Assembly: GCA_964467705.1 (NCBI GenBank)
Contig: CAYXUZ010000096.1
Coordinates: forward strand, 1 to 23,217
DNA: 23,217 bases
Source: CAADGU01 sp964467705
GTDB taxonomy: Bacteria; Chloroflexota; Anaerolineae; Promineifilales; Promineifilaceae
Direction: 5' to 3'
In this document: piece by piece, positions 8,235 to 15,496 of the stretch
How the letters are laid out: each line of letters begins with the position of its first letter
Numbering within the stretch: position 1 is the stretch's first letter
The notes under the pieces: generated by a model
Databases searched by the model: none
Told to the model about the DNA's origin: nothing
Seen by the model: the letters and a program-made list of their open reading frames with translations, nothing else
Program-made: the position numbers and the translations under genes

Positions 8235-9890
8235 ATGAAAAAGCAGTTCATTTTGTTTATTGTCGGAATGTGTCTGTTGGCGCTGGTGTGGAGCGTGGGG
8301 CAGGCGCGGGCGGACGATGCGGTGGTGGGCGATGGCTCACCGGCAAGCTGCACGGAGGCAGCGTTTGATGCGGCGTTGGCAACGGCCGTTTCCGGGGGTG
8401 GCGTCATCACCTTCAACTGCGGTGCAGCGGAGGCAACCATCCCGTTTAGCCTGAGCAAAATTGTGAACCTGGGCAATGTGACCATAGACGGCGCAGACCG
8501 CATCATCCTGAATGCGAACAACAACGACCGCCACTTTTTTGTTGGCGGTGGCGTCACCTTCCGCCTGCAAAACATCACCCTGCGCGACGGCAATTCGTTG
8601 GTGAGCGGCGGAGCAATTGAAGCTTCTGGGGCAACGATCATCCTGGAAAATGTGCGCCTGCTCAACAACTACTCCAGCGTGGCGGGTGGCGCCATCTATT
8701 GCTATGACAGCACGCTGACAATAAGCAACAGCCTGCTGGAAAACAATGCTTCGGACACGGCCGGGGCCATTTATAACGATGGCTGCGCCATGACCATCAG
8801 CGGCTCCACGCTGCGCGGTAACGGGGCGCTGGATACGTTTGGCAGGGGTGGGGCCATTGAAAATCAGCCGCCTGGGGCGTTGGCGCTGACCAATTCACGG
8901 CTAGAGAACAACACGGCTCCTGATGGCGGCGGCCTGTACAATGCCAGCGGCGCAACTGCCTGGTTGACGGCCGTGACTCTGGTCGAGAACACAGCCGGTT
9001 ATGGCGGCGGCGTGGAAAACAGCGGCACACTGACCGTGACGCACAGCCTGTTTGAAGGCAACAACACCACCGGCAGCGGCGGCGGGTTGTGGAATTTGGG
9101 GGGAACGGCCGTGATCGAAACGACAACCTTCACCGACAACTTTGCCTACGAAGGGGGCGGCGTGAACAGCTATGGCGCGGTGTTGGAAATGCGCGACGTG
9201 AATCTGGTGAGTAATTATGCCAATGGCTTGAGCGGTACGCCGCACGGTGGCGGGTTGTACCACGCCGGCGGCACGGCAACCATCACCAACGCCACCATCC
9301 AGGGCAACTACGCGGCCAGTAACGGCGGCGGCATCTACCAGGCGTCCGACGACAACCTGGTGCTGACCAATGTGACCATTGCCGGGAATGTAGCAACGGG
9401 GCTGGGGGGCGGGTTGTATCATTACGGCCGTTATGCGGTGCTGACCAATGCCACCATAGCCAATAACCAGGCGGGCATCGCCGGGAACGCCATTTATGAA
9501 GATTCGCCGCAGACCCCGGCCGAACCCGGCGTGGTGCAGCTTGTTAGCACGGTCATCTTCGGCGCGGCGGTCAATTGTGATGGCGGTTTGTTCCAATCGC
9601 TGGGGCATAACCTGAGCCAGGGCAGTTGTGCCTCGCTTACCGACCCGACCGATCAAGATGGCTTCACGGGCGACCTGCTGCTCGGCCCACTGGCTTTTAA
9701 CGGCGGCAGTTTTGCCATGCAAACGATGCTGCCCCAAATCGGCAGCCCGCTGATTGACGCGGGCGACCCCACCACCTGTTGGGCCACCGACCAGCGCGGC
9801 GGCAGCCGGGTGGGAGTATGCGATATGGGCGCGGTGGAGTATGGGGCGCGTGTGATGCGGGTGTATTTGCCGCTGGTGACACGGCCGTAA
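8235..9890 (+). CDS. Secreted right-handed beta-helix protein with choice-of-anchor Q-type C-terminus
   Basis: 551-aa exported protein. Signal peptide MKKQFILFIVGMCLLALVWS, probable cleavage after ARA. The body is a series of about 20-25-residue Gly/Asn-rich units (GGAIYN, GGGLYN, GGGVNSYG, with T-I-x-N-N/G-N) typical of pectin-lyase-like parallel beta-helices. Near the end is a block resembling the choice-of-anchor Q domain (IDAGDP, DQRGGSR, CDMGAVEYG). The last nine residues, VYLPLVTRP, match the tails of the three secreted proteins downstream. ATG at 8235 was chosen over 8232 and over an upstream start at 8151 because AGGA (8225-8228) is 6 nt from it and a signal peptide follows at once. 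Surface adhesin or polysaccharide-binding role is inference; no catalytic residues are evident. Confidence 0.85.
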   Translation: MKKQFILFIVGMCLLALVWSVGQARADDAVVGDGSPASCTEAAFDAALATAVSGGGVITFNCGAAEATIPFSLSKIVNLGNVTIDGADRIILNANNNDRHFFVGGGVTFRLQNITLRDGNSLVSGGAIEASGATIILENVRLLNNYSSVAGGAIYCYDSTLTISNSLLENNASDTAGAIYNDGCAMTISGSTLRGNGALDTFGRGGAIENQPPGALALTNSRLENNTAPDGGGLYNASGATAWLTAVTLVENTAGYGGGVENSGTLTVTHSLFEGNNTTGSGGGLWNLGGTAVIETTTFTDNFAYEGGGVNSYGAVLEMRDVNLVSNYANGLSGTPHGGGLYHAGGTATITNATIQGNYAASNGGGIYQASDDNLVLTNVTIAGNVATGLGGGLYHYGRYAVLTNATIANNQAGIAGNAIYEDSPQTPAEPGVVQLVSTVIFGAAVNCDGGLFQSLGHNLSQGSCASLTDPTDQDGFTGDLLLGPLAFNGGSFAMQTMLPQIGSPLIDAGDPTTCWATDQRGGSRVGVCDMGAVEYGARVMRVYLPLVTRP

Positions 9891-9895
9891 GCCAT

Positions 9896-9944
9896 GAACC
9901 GTGAACTGTAAACGGCTTTCGGCTTACGGTTCACGGTTCACGGA
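9896..9944. repeat. Seven consecutive heptads forming a 16-bp hairpin; possible terminator
   Basis: In strict 7-bp register: GAACCGT, GAACTGT, AAACGGC, TTTCGGC, TTACGGT, TCACGGT, TCACGGA. Arms 9896-9911 and 9924-9939 pair over 16 positions with one G-U wobble around a 12-nt loop. It begins five bases after the beta-helix stop codon, so it could end or attenuate transcription, but no U-run follows. Confidence 0.78.
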
Positions 9945-9998
9945 AAACATCAGAATGTTTCAGGCGAAGGCCAAAGCTGATGAAGGGGCAGGCGATTT

Positions 9999-10100
9999 AC
10001 CGTACGCAACCACATCACTAGCATCTTCAGCAAGCTGCAAGTCGCCGACAGGGCCGAGGTTATTATCCGTGCCCGGCAGGCGGGATTGGGCGATCTGTAA
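9999..10100 (+). pseudogene. 3' relic of a NarL-type response regulator (LuxR HTH end)
   Basis: 34 codons ending in TAA encode the second half of a LuxR/GerE helix-turn-helix (TVRNHITSIFSKLQVADRAE, then VIIRARQAGL). They correspond to about residues 188-219 of the response regulator at 2980. Thirty bases of DNA (10019-10048) are identical to the intact gene, so the copy is related and not very old. In-frame reading upstream meets a TGA at 9981 and shows no receiver domain, so this is a dead fragment or a recombination scar. It lies between the beta-helix gene and a small membrane-protein gene. Confidence 0.85.
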
Positions 10101-10116
10101 CCGGGGGGCACGGCCG

Positions 10117-10238
10117 TAAGCCACCCTGACTGCACAAACCCATAACCAACATAGCAAACAAATTCCTGATAGGTCAGGCGAAATTGCCCTGCCTGCATAG
10201 GGGTATACACCCATGACATTGGGAAATGGGGTGGCTTA
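10117..10238. repeat. 10-bp inverted repeat pair flanking about 100 bp
   Basis: TAAGCCACCC at 10117-10126 and its exact complement GGGTGGCTTA at 10229-10238. The 102 bp between contain no gene. Could be the ends of a small non-autonomous element beside the response-regulator relic, or chance; no target-site duplication was identified. Confidence 0.3.
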
Positions 10239-10259
10239 TCATGCCCAAAATAGCCGTAG

Positions 10260-10278
10260 CGCAATTTTCAAAATTGCG
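10260..10278. promoter_or_regulatory. Perfect 9-bp dyad (CGCAATTTT-C-AAAATTGCG)
   Basis: Perfect inverted repeat with a single central base, in an AT-rich setting, ending 4 bp before the AGGAGG ribosome-binding site (10283-10288). Position and symmetry suit a repressor operator, or an RNA hairpin influencing translation of the membrane protein that starts at 10295. Confidence 0.5.
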
Positions 10279-10294
10279 TTACAGGAGGTTGATA

Positions 10295-10702
10295 ATGAGA
10301 CAAATTGCAGGACGTATTCATACTGGACTGGCCTGGCTGATTTTTCTGGGGTGCTGCGTGGCTTTGTATTTGATTGCTGTGTCCGTTTTTGGTGGGGGCA
10401 GCGCGGAAACACATGGAGCATTCGGTCGTGCCCTGTTTCTGGTATCGCTGGTGATGCTGATTGCCTCTCTGGTTTGCCGCAGCAGCAAGCTAAATGTGGG
10501 GCTTTCCGTTTTGGTGCCGATCTTATTTTTTGTCCAGGGGATTTTCGTTTATCTGCCCCCGCTGCCGCCGACTGGTAGAGCGATTCACGCTTTGAACGGG
10601 CTGGCGATTATGGGGATCTGTTATGTGCTGGCACACGGCCGTGCGCAGGCAGTAGTAGGCAGTGAACAGTCAGTAGTAAGCAGTTACCAAACTGGGGATT
10701 GA
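10295..10702 (+). CDS. Small four-helix integral membrane protein (DUF6220-like)
   Basis: 135-aa membrane protein with about four hydrophobic helices and conserved-looking histidines at helix ends (ETHGAFGR, AIHALNGL). This arrangement recalls small DUF6220-type or cytochrome-b561-like four-helix proteins; I am not certain of the family. ATG at 10295 is fixed by AGGAGG 6 nt upstream; an upstream in-frame start at 10226 would add 23 poorly hydrophobic residues and run through the 10260 dyad. The last 18 or so residues are encoded by five heptad repeats and look like a non-homologous tail. It ends 26 bp before the metalloprotease start, so the two may be co-transcribed. Confidence 0.72.
   Translation: MRQIAGRIHTGLAWLIFLGCCVALYLIAVSVFGGGSAETHGAFGRALFLVSLVMLIASLVCRSSKLNVGLSVLVPILFFVQGIFVYLPPLPPTGRAIHALNGLAIMGICYVLAHGRAQAVVGSEQSVVSSYQTGD
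10650..10684. repeat. Five heptad repeats in the 3' end of the membrane-protein gene
   Basis: Exact 7-bp register: CAGTAGT, AGGCAGT, GAACAGT, CAGTAGT, AAGCAGT. Translated in frame as the Ser/Val/Gln-rich C-terminal tail of the small membrane protein. Same design as the heptad arrays at 8149 and 9896, with a different consensus. Confidence 0.8.
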
Positions 10703-10728
10703 CGCCCGGTAAGGGAGGCATTGGCAAG

Positions 10729-13700
10729 ATGAAACCACGCCAAATTTTGTATTTCTCACTTGTCTTGAGTTTTCTGTCAGTTATGACGGCGACGATTTCG
10801 GCACAGCCGGAGGAAGGCGCCGTGCAAACGGCCATAACGCCGGATGGCGGCGTGGCTTGTGGGGAGACGTTTACGGCCGTTGCCGATACCTCCCTTAGTG
10901 AATTATCCCCGGCAGTCAATTTTGGCCTCGATGAACGGCTCATGGTCAGCAATACCAGCGGCGACTGGCATACCGTATTGGCTTTTGATATAGCTGGTCT
11001 ACCAGAACGCATCACGATTCATCATGCCTATCTACTGTTGGATGTAGCCGAATCCGGTCATCAACGCGCCGATACGTTTCTTGTTCACAATGTCACAGAA
11101 ACATGGGAGGAAACGGCCGTTACCTGGAATACGCTCCCTGCGTACCGTTTGAACCGGTTGTACGCCAATAAAACCTATACCGATCCCACGTTGCAGATAG
11201 ATGTCACTCCGTTAGTTCAGACGTGGTTATCTACCGCCGAAACCACCCGCAGTCTATTCATAAGACCCCGCACCGATGATGTGGATATCAACTTTTACAG
11301 CCGTGAGCATCAAGAGCCGGGCGTCAGTGGGCCGCGCCTGGTTATTCGCTGTGCCCTGGCTGAAACGGAACAGTGGGGAAATTCGGCCCCGGAAGATACA
11401 GTCCAACTGAATGGCTTGAATCGGCTGCACCAGGAATCTCTGGAACCGGTCGAGGTCAGAATTGAGCGTGGCGCGGTGCGGTCGGCCTTGTTTGTGCTAC
11501 CGGTGGTGGGTGGACACGGCCGTACCCCCATTGAAAACGCCCGCTGGTTCCTGGCCGAATACCAAGACCTGCTGCGTGTGCCCGATGCTGACCAGATATT
11601 CCAATTCACCCGCCTCTCGCCAGACCAACAGATGGTCTTTTTCCGGCAGCGGCACAATGGCATTCCGGTGTACGGGNNNNNNNNNNGAAGTATCGGTGCA
11701 TATTACCGAGGTAGAAGCCCGTTACTTTGGCGGTAGCTATGTGCCCACCATTCGCGCCGATGCGGCGCCACGCCTGCGCCGGGAAACGGCCGAAACCATT
11801 GCCGCCGAACTGATTGGCCCCGACGCCGTTATTGTTGGTGATACACAGCTTTATTATTTCAACCCTGGCCTTCTGGGTTTTGACGATCACCGTACGTATT
11901 TGACCTGGCTGGTGAATGTGGAGGAAAACGGCCGTCCCGCCGGCCTGTTCATAGACGCCGACACCGGCAGCTTGCTCTTCCAGTCGACACGTCAAGAAGA
12001 TGGATTTGATCTGCAAATTCGCGATGCCTCAAGCTTACCAAATGGACTGTCCCCATTTTGCCCGCTTGGCCTACCTGGGCTTCCTCTGTGGTTCACAGAG
12101 ACTGGAGCAGTTCCTTTCTCCAATCCAGAATTGGAAGCATACCAGGCATTCAACCATATTCAAGCAGTTTATAACCTTTGGTGGCAGAACTATGGGCTTG
12201 ACTCCTATGACGATGAGGGCAGTGAATTGTTTTTGTTTCTTAACAGGGGATCGGTAGGGGCTACCTCTCATGGCGGTGGCTGTATAACGTTTGGCGATGG
12301 GGCGATTACCCGTGATATTGTCGGCCATGAATTTGCTCATGAGGTAGACAGTGAGCATGGTGAACTCAATTACGTCCATATTTCCGGAGCACTAGCTGAG
12401 AGTTTTGCCGACATATTCGGCCATTTCGCAGACTCGAACAACTGGACGATAGGCGAAGGCTCAAACGTTGGCGGCTGCTATGGTGATGGCACTTTACGAG
12501 ATATGGCCGCCCCGCCTGCTTGTGGTCATCCTGATAAGATGAGTGACTGGGTTGCTTTACCTTTGCATAATGATTTTGGCGGTGTACATACCAACAGTGG
12601 CATCCACAATAAAACGGCCCATTTACTGACCGACGGGGATACATTCAATGGATATACGATCACCGGCATTGGAACTGCCAAAGCACGTTGGTTATATTAC
12701 TATTTGTTGACTCATGGGGTCGTCTCCACTTCAGACTTTCACCATACAGCCATGTTAGCGGATCTGTACAGCAACTTGTGGGCGAACACAGGACTAATGG
12801 GCTTTACAGCCAGTGATGTTTGCCAGATCCGTAACGCCTATGCCGCAACCGAAATCGTCCCCTACGGGGATGATGATTGTGACGGTCAAGTCAGCCAGGG
12901 GCTTGATATAGATGGAGACGGAGAGAACGACGATGAAGATAACTGCGTAAACGTCGCTAATACCGGGCAGCAAGACAACGACGAAGATGGCGCGGGTGAT
13001 GCCTGTGATAGCAATGATGATAATGATGGCTATGGTGATTTGCAGGATAACTGCCAGTTTGTCTCTAATTCAGGACAGGAGGATTGGGATAATGATGGTG
13101 TAGGCGACCATTGTGACGACACAGACGCGGACGGGGTGACTGACGCCAATGACAACTGCCGCCAAACCGTCAACAGTGATCAGGCAAATTTTGATGGCGA
13201 TTATTTTGGCGATGCCTGTGATCTGGATAAGGATGACGATGGCGTGTTGGACTTCGGCGTACCCGGCGACAACTGCCCCTATGCCGCCAATCCACAGCAG
13301 GAAGATGGCGACCTCGACCAAATTGGCGACGCTTGCGATTTATGCCCGAACTTTCCCAGCGCGGACAACAACGATAATGACGGTGACGGCCAGGGCGACC
13401 CCTGCGACCCTGACGACGACAACGACACGGTGCCAGACAGCCGGGATAACTGTGATTTTGTAGTTAACGAGTCTCAGGCGGATATAGACCAGAACGGCAT
13501 TGGTTATGCCTGTGACCCGGAAGAACAGGAAACACAGGAAAATGTGATTCTGCAACAGGTGTTCATCCCGGCCGAACTGCCGTTGCCCCTGGAAATTCCC
13601 ATTTGCCCGGCATGTGGTGAGCTTAACTTGCCGTTAGATCACCCGGTGTCTGTGCAAACCACCCTGTCCGCGCCTGTTTATGCACGGGTGCTGAACAGCC

Positions 13701-13954
13701 AGGGGCACATCATGGCGCAAGGCGTGAGCGAAGCCAACAACAGTCTGATGCTGAACTTTGAAGCCGCTCCATTCAGCCAGTTGGTGGGGGGTGGGAATAT
13801 AGCCTACACACCAACCCGCGAGCTGCCATCCGATCAGGTGAATTACACGCTGGAAATCTTCCCCCTGGCCGATCCGGGCGGAAATCGCACTTTTGATTTG
13901 TCTGTGGTCATCAATCAGGGGCATAAGATTTATTTGCCCGTGATCGTTCACTAA
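10729..13954 (+). CDS. Secreted M4 (thermolysin-like) metalloprotease with DNRLRE and TSP type-3 repeats
   Basis: Exported zinc endopeptidase, 1071 visible residues interrupted by the N gap. Signal peptide 1-25 (ISA/QP). About 35-215 resembles a DNRLRE/CBM-like beta-sandwich; about 215-420 is an FTP propeptide region. The catalytic domain has HEFAH (12326-12340), the downstream Glu ligand motif GALAESFADIFGH, and GVHTNSGIHN, as in thermolysin. Then come several thrombospondin type-3 repeats (about 12890-13520; DxDxDGxxD with paired Cys), which bind calcium, and the tail IYLPVIVH. The frame before and after the Ns differs, but the left part ends and the right part restarts exactly on codon boundaries, so the true gap is a multiple of three bases and the gene need not be broken. 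In FTP domains VYG is usually followed by one residue and then an E-V/L strand, so about one codon may be missing. AGGGAGG at 10712-10718 supports the ATG at 10729. Confidence 0.9.
11677..11686. other. Assembly gap (10 N)
   Basis: Ten N between two well-matched halves of the metalloprotease FTP region. The placeholder length is artificial: it shifts the apparent frame, but codon boundaries on both sides are intact. The apparent frameshift here should not be read as a mutation. Confidence 0.97.
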
Positions 13955-13967
13955 AGGAAAGTGTTTC

Positions 13968-15491
13968 ATGTCCCGAAAATACCAATTGTTTCCTTTTCTT
14001 TCTTTATCTTTATTGGCTGTTTTGGGATGGTTCCTGGCTGTTTTCAATGCAGCGCAGGCAGGCGAGATCACCAGCATAACGGTGGATACGTTGGCCGATG
14101 AATTGATCTGGGATGGTAACTGTACCTTGCGCGAAGCGATTCTGGCGGCTAATAACAACCTGGCGATAGATGACTGCCGGGCCGGTTCTGGCTCTATTCA
14201 GGCCGATGTGATTACTTTTGCCGTCAGCGGCACAATTCTGATGAGCCACCCGGATGGGGAGCTGGTGATTGAGGAGTCAGTGGTAATTGAGGGCAACGGC
14301 CGTACCAACACCATCCTCGATGCGCAAGAAAACAGCCGTGTTTTTCTGATTCAGGACGGCCGTGCCGTTACCCTGCGCCACATGACCCTGCAAAACGGGG
14401 CTACCGATCCCAACGAAGTGAACGGGACGGGTGGGGCCATTTTGAATGGCCCTGTGCCTTTGTTTCTGGAAGATGTCCTGGTGCAAGACAGCCGCGCTGA
14501 AGGGGGACTGTCCGGCGGTGGCGGTGGAATTGCCTCATTGGGCCGCCTGACGGTGATAAACAGCGAAATCCGCAACAATTCAGCCGATGACAGCTACAAC
14601 GGCGGCGGCGGCATCTTCTTCCTCGGCGATACCATGACCGTCACCAACAGCCTGATTGAAAACAACACGGCCGATTTCAGTGAATTTGGCGGTGGCGGCA
14701 TCTTTGCCTTCGGCGACTGGATACGAGTGGAAAACAGCATCATTCAAGGCAACAGTGCTGACGAAAGCAGTGGTGGTGGTGGTGGAATTTTTTGTGATTG
14801 TGAATCATTCATTCTAAACAGCACCATTCGGCAAAACAGCGCTGCCTTTGCCCTAGGGGGTGGGGGGATATATGGTGTCATGTACGCGGATATTGAGAAC
14901 AGCACCATCAGTTATAACAGCGCCGCCTTTGCCAGCCAGGGAGGGGGTGGTATATGGCTGGAAATTGGAGGGGTAGAGGTTATAAACAGCACCATCAGTC
15001 TGAATAACGCCGATTTCAGTGGCCGAGGCGGCGGTGGTTTTCTGGTTGATACCAATGCAGAAGTGGACCTTTACTTTAGCACAGTGGCCAATAATACGGC
15101 CGTTTCCGCCCAGGGAGGTGGCCTTTACAACGAAGGCGACATTACTTTTGGCACAACTATCTTTGCCGGTAACAGCCCCACCAACTGTTACAACGCCAGC
15201 ACCATGGAGTCCGATGGTTGGAGCCTGAGTAGTGATACCAGTTGTGATCTGACCTCACCAGACGATTTGCCAGGGGTAAACCCATTGTTGGGGGATTTGC
15301 AGGACAATGGCGGCCCCACTGAAACCCACGCCCTGCCTGCTAACAGCCCGGCAGTGGATGCCGCCCAATGTGACGACTTCCTGCCTACCGACCAACGTGG
15401 CGTTGCCCGGCCCTATGGCCTGGCCTGTGATATTGGGGCATTTGAATATGCGCCCTACATGCTTTATTTGCCTGCTGTGGTAAAGGAGTGA
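13968..15491 (+). CDS. Secreted CSLREA-domain beta-helix protein
   Basis: 507-aa exported protein. Signal peptide 1-31 (AQA/GE). N-terminal CSLREA-type motif CTLREAILAANNN with Cys52 and a partner Cys70, the hallmark of the CSLREA family of surface proteins. Then a long parallel beta-helix with repeated GGGGIF/GGGGIY turns and N-S-x-I-x-x-N-x-A steps (about 150-410). A choice-of-anchor Q-like end follows (SPAVDAAQC, TDQRGVARP, CDIGAFEY), and the tail LYLPAVVKE. AAGGAAA lies 7 nt before the ATG; the metalloprotease stop is 13 bp upstream. The stop overlaps GTG/TGA with the next gene's leader. Likely a cell-surface or matrix protein; catalytic activity is not evident. Confidence 0.9.
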   Translation: MSRKYQLFPFLSLSLLAVLGWFLAVFNAAQAGEITSITVDTLADELIWDGNCTLREAILAANNNLAIDDCRAGSGSIQADVITFAVSGTILMSHPDGELVIEESVVIEGNGRTNTILDAQENSRVFLIQDGRAVTLRHMTLQNGATDPNEVNGTGGAILNGPVPLFLEDVLVQDSRAEGGLSGGGGGIASLGRLTVINSEIRNNSADDSYNGGGGIFFLGDTMTVTNSLIENNTADFSEFGGGGIFAFGDWIRVENSIIQGNSADESSGGGGGIFCDCESFILNSTIRQNSAAFALGGGGIYGVMYADIENSTISYNSAAFASQGGGGIWLEIGGVEVINSTISLNNADFSGRGGGGFLVDTNAEVDLYFSTVANNTAVSAQGGGLYNEGDITFGTTIFAGNSPTNCYNASTMESDGWSLSSDTSCDLTSPDDLPGVNPLLGDLQDNGGPTETHALPANSPAVDAAQCDDFLPTDQRGVARPYGLACDIGAFEYAPYMLYLPAVVKE

Positions 15492-15496
15492 ACCTG

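Larger units (their letters stand above)
9891..10294. other. 404-bp intergenic region with heptad hairpin, gene relic and inverted repeat
   Basis: No intact gene. Holds, in order: a heptad-repeat hairpin (9896-9944), a response-regulator 3' relic (9999-10100) that ends ten bases before an ACGGCCGT copy (10110), a 10-bp inverted-repeat pair (10117-10126 and 10229-10238) and a perfect 19-bp dyad (10260-10278) just upstream of the next ribosome-binding site. Each is listed separately. Confidence 0.8.

Noticed and set aside
8901..9737. 278-aa open frame on the minus strand opposite the beta-helix gene
   Set aside because: Shadow of a repetitive, Gly/Asn-codon-rich gene; no domain, no ribosome-binding site, and the plus-strand frame has a signal peptide and family motifs.
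10226..10294. Upstream start for the small membrane protein
   Set aside because: AGGAGG lies 6 nt before ATG 10295, and the extension crosses a perfect dyad and has no membrane-protein character.
12890..13520. Tandem DNA repeat or CRISPR-like periodicity in the protease C-terminal half
   Set aside because: The periodicity is at protein level (thrombospondin type-3 Asp/Cys pattern); no conserved DNA repeat-spacer structure is present.
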